From Bacillus sp. SORGH_AS_0510 (GTDB taxonomy: Bacteria; Bacillota; Bacilli; Bacillales; Cytobacillaceae), in assembly GCF_030818775.1 (NCBI RefSeq), contig NZ_JAUTAU010000001.1, positions 2,112,001 through 2,176,000 on the forward strand: a stretch of 64,000 bases of DNA, in the 5' to 3' direction. Shown piece after piece: positions 63,148-64,000 of this stretch. Numbering within the stretch: the stretch's first letter is position 1; the number at the start of each line of letters is the position of its first letter. The notes below the pieces were generated by a model, which was given only the letters and a program-made list of their open reading frames with translations, was not told the origin of the DNA and searched no databases. The translations under genes were made by a program, and so were the position numbers.

Positions 63148-64000
63148 ATGCAAAGAATGATTAATAAACCGGCAAAAATGGGGACTTACCAAGAAGAAGA
63201 TGTGCAATTCCTATTAAAGGATTTAAGTGAGGTAACCCTTGAGGACACAACTGCCAATCGCGAAAAAAAGGTTCAATCAGGAATTCATTATAGTGAGTCA
63301 TTGCCGATGGAGTACCAGCCTCCAGAAGAATATGTGAATTTATTTTGGAAAACGCTGAATGATTATAAGCAGAAGATAGCCCTGTGTATAGGAATTGTGG
63401 CAGAACAAATCTATCAAGCAAAAGGTCATAAAACGGTCATCGTCTCTTTAGCAAGAGCCGGTACCCCCGTTGGAATCTTAATTAAAAGATACCTAAGAAT
63501 GCGCTACAATGTGTCATTACCGCATTATAGCGTCTCTATTATTAGAGATCGCGGGATTGACGAAAATGCCATTCAATATATTATGAATGAACATCCAAAA
63601 GGTGTGATTCAATTTGTTGATGGTTGGACAGGAAAAGGGGCTATTTCGATAGAGTTAACAAAGGCATGTCAAGAATACCAACGGAAATATGGCACATGTC
63701 TTGATGATACACTGGCTGTTTTAGCTGATCCAGGCTATTGTACAACACTATTTGGTACGAGAGAAGATTTCTTAATTCCTAGTGCATGTTTAAATTCTAC
63801 TGTTTCTGGTCTTGTGAGTCGGACCGTATTAAATGAAAAATATATTGGCAAAAATGATTTTCATGGAGCAAAATTTTACCGTGACTTGCTTCCAGTCGAT
63901 CTGTCAAATGAATTTATCCAACTCATTTCTAATGAATTTTCATTTATTTATAAGGAAGCCGCTGCAATTGCAGCAAAAAAGGTACAGGAAGAAATTGAAA
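63148..64000 (+). CDS. StiP-like PRTase-family protein of the ter operon (3' end beyond window)
   Basis: 284 residues visible, frame open at the window edge. PRTase-like core: KTVIVSLARAGTPVGILIKR, PHYSVSIIRDRGID and GVIQFVDGWTGKGAI (PRPP loop variant with W-T-G-K-G). Databases call such proteins cysteine protease StiP family; a C-terminal PELOTA-type domain is known in some and would lie outside. ATG 63148 after AGAGGTGA. HAD and ATP-grasp genes might follow downstream, outside this window. Confidence 0.85.
   Translation, partial: MQRMINKPAKMGTYQEEDVQFLLKDLSEVTLEDTTANREKKVQSGIHYSESLPMEYQPPEEYVNLFWKTLNDYKQKIALCIGIVAEQIYQAKGHKTVIVSLARAGTPVGILIKRYLRMRYNVSLPHYSVSIIRDRGIDENAIQYIMNEHPKGVIQFVDGWTGKGAISIELTKACQEYQRKYGTCLDDTLAVLADPGYCTTLFGTREDFLIPSACLNSTVSGLVSRTVLNEKYIGKNDFHGAKFYRDLLPVDLSNEFIQLISNEFSFIYKEAAAIAAKKVQEEIE

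Noticed and set aside
1..64000. CRISPR arrays, prophage, insertion sequences, tRNA or rRNA genes
   Set aside because: No regularly spaced direct repeats, no transposase, integrase or phage structural genes and no tRNA/rRNA-like sequence were recognised.

Overview
The window is a chromosomal segment from a low-GC, spore-forming Firmicute of the Bacillaceae. The evidence is the gene order (dnaD-nth-ypoC, recU-ponA, yprAB-cotD-ypsA-gpsB-rnpB, dynA, ypcP-sspL, ypeP-ypeQ-cspD, metA, ypgQ-ypgR, brxA, ypjP), which follows the Bacillus subtilis yp* region closely. Spore genes (sspM, sspL, cotD, yppG) and strong AGGAGG-type ribosome sites with frequent TTG/GTG starts agree. A Neobacillus-like or related environmental Bacillus would fit, but the species cannot be fixed from this window alone. 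I see no prophage, transposase, CRISPR array, tRNA or rRNA.

Layout: 1-10.1 kb is the aspB end, dnaD, nth, ypoC, then recU-ponA on the minus strand, the ypp genes, an extragenic repeat and an Hsp20. 10.2-12.3 kb holds hcp (hybrid cluster protein) with a perfect FNR-type operator and a convergent Crp/Fnr regulator. 12.4-21.7 kb is the mrfAB (yprAB) DNA repair pair, cotD, ypsA, gpsB, RNase P RNA, an rRNA methyltransferase and an XPD/DinG-type helicase. 21.7-27.6 kb is an accessory nitric-oxide/low-oxygen island: a second Crp/Fnr regulator, two DUF2249 genes, a 12-TM oxidase-like protein and a MIP18-family gene on one strand, diverging from quinol NO reductase, then a zinc ribbon and a third DUF2249 gene. 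27.8-33.3 kb has ypwA, an EamA transporter and a ba3-type cytochrome oxidase operon. 33.5-45.4 kb has bpsAB, a Fur-box-controlled micropeptide, the dynamin DynA, sulfurtransferase, YpcP, SspL, two RNase H-like proteins and CspD. 45.5-58.3 kb has topB, mntR, metA, fhs, degV, ypgQ-yfmR-ypgR, brxA and ypiP. 58.4-64 kb has ypjP and the start of a Ter stress operon (terD, terC, CitE-like lyase, PRTase-TRSP, StiP-like PRTase) behind a perfect sigma-W-type promoter; it runs off the window.

The main stories are four. (1) A probable nitrosative-stress/low-oxygen regulon: TGTGA-N6-TCACA boxes precede hcp, norB and a DUF2249 gene, and related sites lie upstream of the ba3 oxidase. Two paralogous regulators lacking the Cys set of B. 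subtilis Fnr sit beside hcp and norB. (2) The Ter-associated biosynthetic operon of unknown product. (3) A Fur-box promoter driving a 26-aa peptide. (4) Families of structured extragenic repeats, two copies of which show a compensatory base-pair change. Three genes (the second Crp/Fnr regulator, norB, metA) are each broken by one extra base in an A-rich run. The common pattern suggests homopolymer sequencing error at least as strongly as real mutation.
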